A DNA stretch of 64,000 nt from Methylolobus aquaticus (GTDB lineage: Bacteria > Pseudomonadota > Gammaproteobacteria > Methylococcales > Methylococcaceae): contig SEYW01000001.1 of the NCBI GenBank assembly GCA_004168015.1, positions 124,001 through 188,000 of the forward strand. Reading direction: 5' to 3'. Position 1 is the first letter of the stretch. Each line of letters opens with the position of its first letter. Made by a program: the position numbers and the translations under genes. This document shows, piece by piece, positions 1 to 7,189 of this stretch. The notes below the pieces were generated by a model. That model saw only the letters and a program-made list of their open reading frames with translations. It was not told the DNA's origin and did no database searches.

Positions 1-113
1 TCGTCCCCGCCCTGTGTCAGATCTGTCGCCAAAGCCTGGAGACAGCATGCCATCGCAAGGAAACCCAGGGACCAGCGGCGGAGCCGTGTCGCCGCGAGGA
101 ACAAGCGGATCAC
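1..113 (-). CDS. rseB: RseB/MucB-like sigma-E regulator, N-terminal fragment (cut by window edge)
   Basis: A GTG start at 113 lies 5 bases after the rseA stop and opens a frame that runs off the window edge. About 37 codons are visible. They give a basic N-terminus, a hydrophobic stretch and an ALA-type cleavage site, which together look like a secretion signal. RseB is the periplasmic partner that protects RseA from cleavage, and it normally follows rseA directly. The name rests on position and signal peptide only, because no RseB domain sequence is inside the window. Confidence 0.6.
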   Translation of the reverse strand, partial: MIRLFLAATRLRRWSLGFLAMACCLQALATDLTQGGD

Positions 114-118
114 GCTAA

Positions 119-613
119 CTACCGGCCTGCTCTGTCGCTACTGACCACACGCAAATAGGGCATCAGGCCACCATTGGCCGCGAGGTAGGCCGTTTCGTTG
201 TGTGTCACCAGATAGTCATGCAACTGGGCTGTCGAGGCGGGGTCCGTGGAGGCCACAGTCATCGGGTTCGCTTCCCGCTCCTGCAGTACCGAACCGCCCA
301 CAAATACGGCCAAACCGGCCAGTGTGGCCGCTAGCGCAAGCGTAATCGCCTGATCACTCACGCGCTTCCGCCAGTCGGGGACCACAATCGCAGGTTCGTC
401 TTCTATCGCCGAGTGCACGCGCGATACGAAGTCCGCATCAGCAATCACAGGTTTTCGCGAGCGCAACACTTCTTTCGCGAGAAGGAAGCGGGAAAATTTT
501 GCGGCATCTTCCGCGCTCGATTCCAGCCCTTTCATGAGCTTCATTGCCGCCGCCACATCCATCTGATCATCGACCAGCAGCGACAGTTTTTCGGGCATGT
601 CATCTCTCTTCAT
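119..613 (-). CDS. rseA: RseA/MucA-type anti-sigma-E factor
   Basis: This is an inner-membrane anti-sigma factor of 164 residues that would hold RpoE inactive until envelope stress triggers its proteolysis. The N-terminus (PEKLSLLVDDQMD, residues 7-19) matches the family pattern of a cytoplasmic sigma-binding domain. One hydrophobic segment at about residues 88-110 separates it from a short periplasmic tail. I chose ATG 613 because an AGGGTGA ribosome site overlaps the rpoE stop 5 bases upstream. ATG 598 (MPEK) is the alternative and matches the usual family start more closely. It is the second gene of rpoE-rseA-rseB. Confidence 0.85.
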   Translation of the reverse strand: MKRDDMPEKLSLLVDDQMDVAAAMKLMKGLESSAEDAAKFSRFLLAKEVLRSRKPVIADADFVSRVHSAIEDEPAIVVPDWRKRVSDQAITLALAATLAGLAVFVGGSVLQEREANPMTVASTDPASTAQLHDYLVTHNETAYLAANGGLMPYLRVVSSDRAGR

Positions 614-618
614 TGCAA

Positions 619-1191
619 TCACCCTAATACAGTTTGCATTTTTTTGTCGATGGCTTCGCGAGCTCGAAAAATACGCGACCTGACCGTTCCAACGGGACAC
701 TCCATGACAGATGCGATCTCTTCGTAGCTAAGCCCATCGAACTCACGCAGGGTTATGGCAACTCTGAGTTCTTCCGGAAGTTCGTCAAGCGCCGATTGTA
801 TCACGGAAGCCAACTCGTTACTCAGGGCCAAGCCCTCGGGCGTCTCCAGATCCTTTAGACGCGAGGCGCTCTCGAATTGTTCCGCCGCATCGATGTCGAT
901 TTCGTCGTCTGTAGGACGGCGAGCTCGCATTGCCAAGTGATTCTTTGCGGTATTGATCGCGATCCGGTAGAGCCAGGTGTAGAACGCGCTTTCACCACGA
1001 AAACTCGGTAGGGCACGGTAGGCTTTGATGAAAGATTCTTGGGCGACGTCAAGCGCTTCGTCGGCATCCTTGACGTAGCGATTGATCAGTTGCGTGATCT
1101 TATATTGGTACTTCCTGACCAGACTGTCGAAAGCCTTCTTGTCACCCTTCTGTACGCGTCGGACCAGTTCTTCATCCAGGAGTTCGTTCAT
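619..1191 (-). CDS. rpoE: ECF RNA polymerase sigma factor RpoE (sigma-E/AlgU)
   Basis: This extracytoplasmic-function sigma factor directs the envelope-stress regulon. The product is 190 residues, essentially the E. coli length. Region 2 is seen in the stretch containing DEALDVAQESFIKAYRAL and TWLYRIAINTAKNHL. Region 4 is the C-terminal LPEELRVAITLREFDGLSYE followed by the helix-turn-helix GTVRSRIFRAREAI. The frame is open further upstream, but the family start MNELLDEELVRRVQKGD fixes the ATG at 1191. It is followed after 5 bases by rseA, and nadB is divergent, an arrangement common in gammaproteobacteria. Confidence 0.96.
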   Translation of the reverse strand: MNELLDEELVRRVQKGDKKAFDSLVRKYQYKITQLINRYVKDADEALDVAQESFIKAYRALPSFRGESAFYTWLYRIAINTAKNHLAMRARRPTDDEIDIDAAEQFESASRLKDLETPEGLALSNELASVIQSALDELPEELRVAITLREFDGLSYEEIASVMECPVGTVRSRIFRAREAIDKKMQTVLG

Positions 1192-1341
1192 GCTTTGTTC
1201 TTTACAATGTCGGTATCCGACCCGACCACGGGGAGGGGCTGTTACTGCTCCGGTCGCCGTGCGAGCCGGCCGCCACCTCGCGCCAGGAACGCGTTCTTCG
1301 ACGGACGCTCCCGGAATGCGGATGAAGTCTGATTTGCGCCG

Positions 1342-1370
1342 ATTATGGATTGTCGCCCCGAAGCGTTCAA
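1342..1370 (-). promoter_or_regulatory. Candidate sigma70 promoter for rpoE
   Basis: On the minus strand TTGAAC (1370-1365) and CATAAT (1347-1342) are separated by exactly 17 bases. They point at rpoE and leave a leader of about 145 bases. I found no GAACTT/TCTGA-type sigma-E promoter between here and rpoE, so autoregulation is not evident from sequence. Confidence 0.5.
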
Positions 1371-1440
1371 TCCCGCTGGCTTTTTCGGTAGCATCGTAAT
1401 CACTCTGTAACTGATCGATACTCCTGCAACGACAAGCGCG

Positions 1441-3060
1441 ATGTCTCCTTCCTTCGATGTCCTGATCATCGGCAGCGGCGCCTCCGGTCTCAGCCTGGCG
1501 CTGCGGCTGGCCGACCACTGCCGGGTCGCCGTCGTGTCGAAAGTCGCCCTCAGCGAGGGGAGCACGATCTATGCCCAGGGCGGCATCTCAGCCGTGCTCG
1601 ACGCCCGCGATTCCGTCGAGTCTCACATTCAGGACACGCTCGTCGCGGGTGCCGGACTGTGTGATCCCGAGATCGTCCGCTTGGTCGTCGAGCGCGGAAA
1701 GACATCGATCGATTGGCTGCGGCAGCGGGGGGTACCCTTTACCGAGGTGGAAAACGATCAGGGCACGTCGGAACTGCACCTGACGCGCGAGGGCGGCCAT
1801 ACCCATCGGCGCGTCGTGCATGCCGCGGACGCCACGGGCAGGGCTGTAGAAACGTCCCTGGAGCGCCACGCTCGGGCACATCCGAATATTGAGTTGTTCG
1901 AACATCACAACACCATCGACCTGATCACAACCCGCAAGCTCGGCGACGCGTCCGACCAGCGGGTCGTCGGCGCCTATGTACTGGACACGCGGCGGCAACG
2001 CGTCCTGACCTTCCGAGCCCGACTGGTTGCTCTGGCCACCGGCGGCGCAAGCAAGGTGTACCTCTACACGAGCAACCCGGACGTCTGCACGGGCGATGGC
2101 ATCGCGATGGCATGGCGTGCCGGCGCGCGCGTGATGAACATGGAGTTCATCCAGTTCCACCCGACCTGCCTGTTCCATCCCGAGTCTCGTTCTTTCCTAA
2201 TCAGCGAGGCCGTCCGCGGCGAGGGCGGACGCCTGCTGCTGCCCGACGGGTCACCTTTCCTGAGCCGTTTCGACCCGCGGGCGGAACTGGCGCCGCGCGA
2301 CATCGTCGCCCGCGCGATCGACTACGAGATGAAACGGCTGGGGATAGACTGCGTCTACCTGGACATCACTCATAAGCCGGCTGATTTCGTGCGGAGTCAC
2401 TTCCCGACGATTTATGCGCATTGCCTGAGCTTGAATATCGACATCACACGCTCTCCCATCCCGGTCGTTCCGGCAGCGCACTACACCTGCGGCGGAATCG
2501 CTACAGACCGGGATGCCCGCACGGACATTCCGGGCTTGTACGCCATCGGGGAAGTGGCCTGCACGGGACTTCACGGCGCAAACCGCATGGCCAGTAATTC
2601 GCTTTTGGAATGTCTCGTGTTCGCCGAGCAGGCAGCCCATCACATGCTTGCGGCCCTGCCGGCCACGCAGCCTCCCGCGGAACTGCCAACGTGGGACGAA
2701 TCGCGTGTCACGGATTCAGATGAAGAAGTCGTCGTGGCACACAACTGGGACGAGGTGCGGCGATTCATGTGGGACTATGTGGGCATCGTCCGAACCAACA
2801 AGCGCCTGGAGCGGGCGCTGCGGCGGGTGGAACTGCTGAAACAGGAGATCTCCGACTACTACGGACACTTCCGCGTGACGAGCGATCTGCTCGAGTTACG
2901 GAATCTTGTGATCGTCGCCGAACTGATCATTCGATCTGCTTTGGCGCGGCACGAAAGCCGCGGGCTGCACTTCACGCTCGACCATCCCAAACCGGACGAC
3001 ACCCGCGCTCCGCTGAATACCGTGCTGGCGCCGGCAGACTTCGCCGGGCGCGAGGGGTGA
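1441..3060 (+). CDS. nadB: L-aspartate oxidase NadB
   Basis: This FAD-dependent cytoplasmic enzyme oxidises L-aspartate to iminoaspartate, the first step of de novo NAD synthesis, which quinolinate synthase then uses. The 539 residues match the family length of about 540. The FAD-binding GSGASG lies at residues 11-16. Family blocks follow in order: [51 protein letters not shown] and [15 protein letters not shown], with a C-terminal helical domain that distinguishes NadB and fumarate reductase-type flavoproteins. It stands alone here, with no nadA or nadC beside it, and is divergent from rpoE. Confidence 0.97.
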   Translation: MSPSFDVLIIGSGASGLSLALRLADHCRVAVVSKVALSEGSTIYAQGGISAVLDARDSVESHIQDTLVAGAGLCDPEIVRLVVERGKTSIDWLRQRGVPFTEVENDQGTSELHLTREGGHTHRRVVHAADATGRAVETSLERHARAHPNIELFEHHNTIDLITTRKLGDASDQRVVGAYVLDTRRQRVLTFRARLVALATGGASKVYLYTSNPDVCTGDGIAMAWRAGARVMNMEFIQFHPTCLFHPESRSFLISEAVRGEGGRLLLPDGSPFLSRFDPRAELAPRDIVARAIDYEMKRLGIDCVYLDITHKPADFVRSHFPTIYAHCLSLNIDITRSPIPVVPAAHYTCGGIATDRDARTDIPGLYAIGEVACTGLHGANRMASNSLLECLVFAEQAAHHMLAALPATQPPAELPTWDESRVTDSDEEVVVAHNWDEVRRFMWDYVGIVRTNKRLERALRRVELLKQEISDYYGHFRVTSDLLELRNLVIVAELIIRSALARHESRGLHFTLDHPKPDDTRAPLNTVLAPADFAGREG

Positions 3061-3136
3061 CATCCAGGCGACGCATCCTCGCCTGCCCGGAGAAGCCCCC
3101 GACACCGACACAGCCCGCGAAAGGCCAGTACCGTAG

Positions 3137-3823
3137 CTAAAACGCCCGGGGAAACAGTTGTTGCAGGGCAGCCATGACCCTGACGTCGGCCAACGCGCTC
3201 GCCAGCGCGTAGCCAGCGAGCATCAGGAACATCACTCCACTGATGCGATGCAGCAAGCGCAACGGGATCCGCTGCAAGACCGTACGCCCCGCGTAGATCC
3301 CAAGCGCAGAGGTGAAGCCAAGCCCCAGCGTCGCACCCGTCCAGACCGGCAATGGCGCCGCACCGACACTGAGCCCGGCCGTCGCCAGCTGCGTCTTGTC
3401 GCCGAACTCGGCCAGCACGAGCATCAGGAACGTGGTCGCAAACACACCGTGACCCCGCATTTCGCGGAACTCGTCGGCCACTTCGTCCTCACGCGACAGC
3501 AGGGCAATGACCCCGAAGACAGCGAACAGCGCCGCCACGCCGAACAGCAGCAAGGGCCGCGGGATCCACTCCGCGATCGCAGCCCCGAACACGACCGCCA
3601 TCAGGTTCAGCAGCGCGAATGCCGCAAGGGCACCGAGCATCACCGGCAAGCCCCGGTGGCGTGCCGACAACATCATGCACACGAGTTGGCTCTTGTCGCC
3701 GATTTCCGCGGCCGCAATCACCAGGAAAGTCGTGCCGAACACGGTGAGCCAGCGCCACACCTCTGCATCGAAAACTTGATCGTGCAGCCAGCTATGGAGT
3801 TCCGTGGACAGGGGGCACGCCAT
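3137..3823 (-). CDS. GDT1/TMEM165 (UPF0016) family cation transporter, probably Mn(II)
   Basis: An inner-membrane protein of 228 residues with about six hydrophobic segments in two repeats. Each repeat carries the family signature E-x-G-D-K-[ST]: AEIGDKSQ near residue 40 and AEFGDKTQ near residue 138. Bacterial members of this family export manganese, so Mn homeostasis is the likely role by analogy. It starts 11 bases after the ZIP gene and is almost certainly cotranscribed with it. I found no yybP-ykoY manganese riboswitch upstream of the pair. ATG 3823 is the only good start. Confidence 0.88.
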   Translation of the reverse strand: MACPLSTELHSWLHDQVFDAEVWRWLTVFGTTFLVIAAAEIGDKSQLVCMMLSARHRGLPVMLGALAAFALLNLMAVVFGAAIAEWIPRPLLLFGVAALFAVFGVIALLSREDEVADEFREMRGHGVFATTFLMLVLAEFGDKTQLATAGLSVGAAPLPVWTGATLGLGFTSALGIYAGRTVLQRIPLRLLHRISGVMFLMLAGYALASALADVRVMAALQQLFPRAF

Positions 3824-3834
3824 CGCCGACGCAA

Positions 3835-4758
3835 TCAGCCCAGCAGGTTGTCCAGAACCATCATCACGACAAAGCCGAAGACAAAGGCGAAGGTCGCGGA
3901 TCGCGCCTTACCCTTCGATTGCGTTTCGGGGATGATGTCATCGGCAATCACGAACAGCATCGCGCCCGCCGCGAAAGCCATTCCTATAGGCAACAGAGGA
4001 AAGAAGAAAGACACGGCAGCTACCCCGAGCAACCCCCCGAGCGGCTCAACCAGTCCGGTCAAGGTGGCGATGAAGACGGCCTGACCCCGTGGATAACCGA
4101 GACCAACCAGTGGCAGTGCGACGGCCAGCCCTTCGACGATGTTCTGCAGTCCGATCGCGATCGCGATGACGAGACCGTTGTGCCAGTCGCCGCCACCGAA
4201 GCTGACGCCGACGGCCATGCCCTCCGGAAAATTATGCAGCGTGATGGCGGCGATGAACAGCCAGACCTTACGCAACGAGGTGATCAGGTCGCCACGATCC
4301 GCGAGAAAGCGTTCATAGGGCAGAAAGCGATCCGCGAGCTCCAGAAACCCCGCTCCCGTCAACAAGCCTCCGGAAACGATGAAAATCCCCTTCCCCGGCC
4401 AGATCTGGTTGCCGTACTCGATCCCGGGCACCAGCAGGGAGAAAGCGGTCGCCGCGAGCATGACACCGGCCGCGAAGCCCAGCATGATGTACAGCAGGCG
4501 CTGCGAGACCTGGCGGAAGAACAACGCCGGCAATGCGCCCAGACCCGTCGCGAGGCCTGCCAAGATACTGGCCAGTGCGCCGATCGCGACGACGGGGCTG
4601 ACAAAAAAATAGACGATGGCGAGAGAGGCGGTCAGCACGGTCGCCAATGCGGCCACGACCGCGAGGCGCTGCGCCAGCAACGGTTGGGCACGGAACCTTC
4701 GGTACGCGGTGCAGGCACCGAGTCGTTGCACGACCGCCGCCTTGATAGTGTTCAGCAT
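3835..4758 (-). CDS. ZIP-family divalent metal transporter (GufA/ZupT-like)
   Basis: A 307-residue membrane protein with about eight hydrophobic segments. The ZIP metal site is visible as HNFPEGMAVG in the fourth core helix and NIVEGLAVALP in the fifth, where many family members have HNIPEG, so one canonical metal ligand (His) is replaced by Gln/Asn context. ZIP proteins move zinc or other divalent metals into the cytoplasm. The long N-terminal segment before the ZIP domain fits the GufA subgroup. Downstream and cotranscribed is a GDT1-type exporter, so the pair could balance entry and exit of one metal. Substrate cannot be read from sequence. Confidence 0.88.
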   Translation of the reverse strand: MLNTIKAAVVQRLGACTAYRRFRAQPLLAQRLAVVAALATVLTASLAIVYFFVSPVVAIGALASILAGLATGLGALPALFFRQVSQRLLYIMLGFAAGVMLAATAFSLLVPGIEYGNQIWPGKGIFIVSGGLLTGAGFLELADRFLPYERFLADRGDLITSLRKVWLFIAAITLHNFPEGMAVGVSFGGGDWHNGLVIAIAIGLQNIVEGLAVALPLVGLGYPRGQAVFIATLTGLVEPLGGLLGVAAVSFFFPLLPIGMAFAAGAMLFVIADDIIPETQSKGKARSATFAFVFGFVVMMVLDNLLG

Positions 4759-4860
4759 GAAGGCTTACTCGAATTCAGGACAGATCGTTGGGCGCATTGC
4801 GCGATCCGGGCGACAGCACACTGCCCTCAACATACACTGGCATCGCACAACGGACGCGAC

Positions 4861-4889
4861 ATCCTAGCGATCCACCGTCAGCGCGGCAA
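4861..4889 (-). promoter_or_regulatory. Candidate promoter for the ZIP-GDT1 operon
   Basis: On the minus strand TTGCCG (4889-4884) and TAGGAT (4866-4861) are 17 bases apart, about 100 bases before the ZIP start codon. The hexamers are moderate matches to consensus. The rest of the 4759-5004 divergent gap holds nothing else I recognise. Confidence 0.35.
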
Positions 4890-5004
4890 GGTTGACTCGA
4901 TAGAATGGCCCTACGCCGCGTCCGGACCGCCACGAGGGTGAGCAAGCGGCAGGGGAAAAGCGCCTGCGGTGTGGTACCATTCGATCTTAGAACCTGCCCC
5001 ACCG

Positions 5005-5760
5005 ATGCACATTCTGCTAAGCAACGACGACGGTTACGCTGCCCCGGGTCTGATTGCGCTCGCGGAGGCTTTGCGTCCGCTGGTGGACCTCACCGTCGTG
5101 GCGCCCGAACGCAATCGCAGCGGCGCCAGTAATTCGTTGACCCTCGAGCGACCACTGCGCGTCGCCGCTGCACCCAACGGGTTCATCAAGGTCGACGGCA
5201 CCCCGACCGACTGCGTACATCTCGCGATTACCGGCCTGCTGGAACGGGAACCCGACATGGTGTTCGCCGGTATCAACCATGGCGCGAATCTTGGCGACGA
5301 CGTGATCTACTCCGGCACCGTCGCCGCTGCGACCGAAGGGCGCTTTCTCGGTCTGCCGGCCGTCGCCATTTCGCTCGGTTCGTCGAATCCGACGCACTTC
5401 GACACAGCGGCCCGGGTTGCGGTGAACCTTCTGGAACGCGTCCTGAAGGATCCACTACCGCCGGACACGATTCTGAACGTCAACGTCCCCGATATTCCTT
5501 ACGCGGAACTACGAGGATTCCAGGCGACGCGTCTCGGCCAGCGTCACAAGGCTGAGCCCGTGATCAGGTCACTGGACCCTCGTGGCCGAGAAATCTACTG
5601 GGTTGGATCCGCAGGCCCCGAACAGGACGCGGGACCGGGCACCGACTTCTTTGCGGTGCGCAGTCATTACGTGTCCGTTACGCCCTTGCAGATCGACCTG
5701 ACCCGCTATGAGCGCGTCCCTCTGATCTCGGAGTGGCTGTTGGCGGGGAACAGCTCTTGA
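5005..5760 (+). CDS. surE: 5'/3'-nucleotidase SurE (survival protein)
   Basis: This metal-dependent phosphatase acts on nucleoside monophosphates. The 251 residues are normal for the family. Metal-site residues are visible in [12 protein letters not shown] at the N-terminus (Asp8, Asp9), in [12 protein letters not shown], and in [18 protein letters not shown]-like sequence near residue 95. ATG 5005 is chosen because the family always begins [10 protein letters not shown]. It is followed by pcm, the usual partner. The common continuation nlpD-rpoS is not present downstream, where a DedA gene and an acyltransferase lie instead. Confidence 0.96.
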   Translation: MHILLSNDDGYAAPGLIALAEALRPLVDLTVVAPERNRSGASNSLTLERPLRVAAAPNGFIKVDGTPTDCVHLAITGLLEREPDMVFAGINHGANLGDDVIYSGTVAAATEGRFLGLPAVAISLGSSNPTHFDTAARVAVNLLERVLKDPLPPDTILNVNVPDIPYAELRGFQATRLGQRHKAEPVIRSLDPRGREIYWVGSAGPEQDAGPGTDFFAVRSHYVSVTPLQIDLTRYERVPLISEWLLAGNSS

Positions 5761-5783
5761 ATCTGCGGCTGGAGGGTAGCGGG

Positions 5784-6416
5784 ATGACGTCGCGCCGGAC
5801 GCGCGAGCGGATGATTCGGCGCCTTGAGGACCAGGGCATCAAGAGCCGCGTCGTCCTCGACACGCTGCTCGCCACACCGCGGCACATCTTCGTGGAAGAC
5901 GCTTTTGCTAGCCGAGCGTATGACGATACGGCGTTGCCGATCGGTTTCAATCAGACGATTTCCCAGCCCTACACCATTGCCCGAATGACCGAGTTGCTGC
6001 TGGAGCGGCGCACACCCGAGAAGGTGCTGGAGGTCGGTACCGGCTCTGGCTACCAGACGGCCGTGCTCGCCCAGTTGGTCAAACGGGTCTATTCGGTGGA
6101 ACGCATTTACCCCTTGCAGCAACGCGCCCGGCGCTGTCTCCAGGACATGGGACTGCGCAACGTGCGCCTCAGGCACAGCGACGGCGCCTGGGGCTGGGAT
6201 GATTACTCGCCGTTCGACGGTGTGCTCGTCACCGCCGCGCCCACCGAAGTGCCTCAAGCCTTGCTCGATCAACTCGGCCGGGGTGCCGTGATGATCGTCC
6301 CGCTCGGAGCGGGGCGAGAGCAGATGCTGCACCGCATTACCAGAACGGAAACCGGATTTGAGATGGAGGCGATCGAACCCGTGACCTTCGTGCCGCTCGT
6401 CCCGGGTACCGTCTAA
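5784..6416 (+). CDS. pcm: Protein-L-isoaspartate O-methyltransferase Pcm
   Basis: This SAM-dependent enzyme repairs isoaspartyl residues in aged proteins. The SAM-binding motif VLEVGTGSGYQTAVLA is near residue 82, preceded by the family signature GFNQTISQPYTIARMTELL. It has 210 residues, like E. coli Pcm. ATG 5784 has a GGAGGG ribosome site 7 bases upstream. A TTG overlapping the surE stop and a GTG at 5733 are less likely starts. It lies 23 bases downstream of surE and is surely cotranscribed. Confidence 0.95.
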   Translation: MTSRRTRERMIRRLEDQGIKSRVVLDTLLATPRHIFVEDAFASRAYDDTALPIGFNQTISQPYTIARMTELLLERRTPEKVLEVGTGSGYQTAVLAQLVKRVYSVERIYPLQQRARRCLQDMGLRNVRLRHSDGAWGWDDYSPFDGVLVTAAPTEVPQALLDQLGRGAVMIVPLGAGREQMLHRITRTETGFEMEAIEPVTFVPLVPGTV

Positions 6417-6447
6417 GTCTGTTCCAACCACCAAGGATGCTCCGACT

Positions 6448-7086
6448 GTGCTGCATGAACTGATCAACTGGCTCGTCACCACCATCGGCTCCATGGGCTA
6501 CTGGGGGATCTTCCTCCTCATGGCCATGGAAAGCTCGGTGATTCCCATACCCAGCGAAATCGTCATGCCGCCAGCGGGTTACCTGGTACAGCAAGGCCAG
6601 ATGAACATGACGCTGGTGATTCTCAGCGGAACGCTCGGCAGCCTGGTAGGCGCATACGCCAACTACTTCGCTGCGCGTTATCTGGGGCGACGCCTGCTGC
6701 TCCGCTACGGCCGATACGTGATGATCACCGAAGAGCACTTCGCCAAGGTCGAACGCTTTTTTCGCGACCACGGGGAGATTTCGACTTTTGTCGGACGCCT
6801 GCTCCCGGTCGCGCGGCATCTGATCTCGCTGCCCGCCGGCCTGGCACGGATGGATCACTGGAAGTTCACCCTATATACGCTGGCCGGCGCCGCGCTGTGG
6901 GTTTCCGTACTCACCTGGATCGGCTATTTCATCGGAGCCAACCAGGATCTGATAGAACGCTACTCGAAAAATGCGGTTATCGACATCCTCGTGTTCAGCG
7001 CCGTCCTGGTCGCGGTCTATGTGATGTTGCACCGGAGGAAGCTCGCGCGCGCTGCTCGCCAGACCACGGCCGGGGACGCAGATTAG
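6448..7086 (+). CDS. DedA-family membrane protein
   Basis: An inner-membrane protein of 212 residues in the DedA/SNARE-associated family, whose members are linked to undecaprenyl-phosphate recycling and membrane homeostasis. The acidic re-entrant motif ESSVIPIPSEIVMPPAG (about residues 28-44) and the basic motif FVGRLLPVARHLISLPAG (about 112-129) are both present, followed by two further hydrophobic segments. The start is GTG 6448 with an AAGGA site upstream. It is 31 bases after pcm and probably in the same operon. Exact substrate is unknown. Confidence 0.9.
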   Translation: MLHELINWLVTTIGSMGYWGIFLLMAMESSVIPIPSEIVMPPAGYLVQQGQMNMTLVILSGTLGSLVGAYANYFAARYLGRRLLLRYGRYVMITEEHFAKVERFFRDHGEISTFVGRLLPVARHLISLPAGLARMDHWKFTLYTLAGAALWVSVLTWIGYFIGANQDLIERYSKNAVIDILVFSAVLVAVYVMLHRRKLARAARQTTAGDAD

Positions 7087-7189
7087 GATTCCGTAGCGGC
7101 CCTTTGCCGCCCGGGTTGGAGGTCTTACGAGCCGGCATCGCCTGCGCCCCGTCCACCGTGATCCGCAGCCAAACCAGGGAGTACTCGCC

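Noticed and set aside
1192-1440. Sigma-E autoregulatory promoter before rpoE
   Set aside because: No GAACTT with a TCTGA-like element 16 bases downstream. The only good match is sigma70-like.
3158-4941. Two long plus-strand frames opposite the ZIP and GDT1 genes
   Set aside because: They read through membrane-protein codons in antisense and give charged, repetitive sequence with no hydrophobic core or motif.
4759-5004. Manganese (yybP-ykoY) riboswitch before the ZIP-GDT1 operon
   Set aside because: GDT1-family genes often carry one, but the paired loop sequences are not found.
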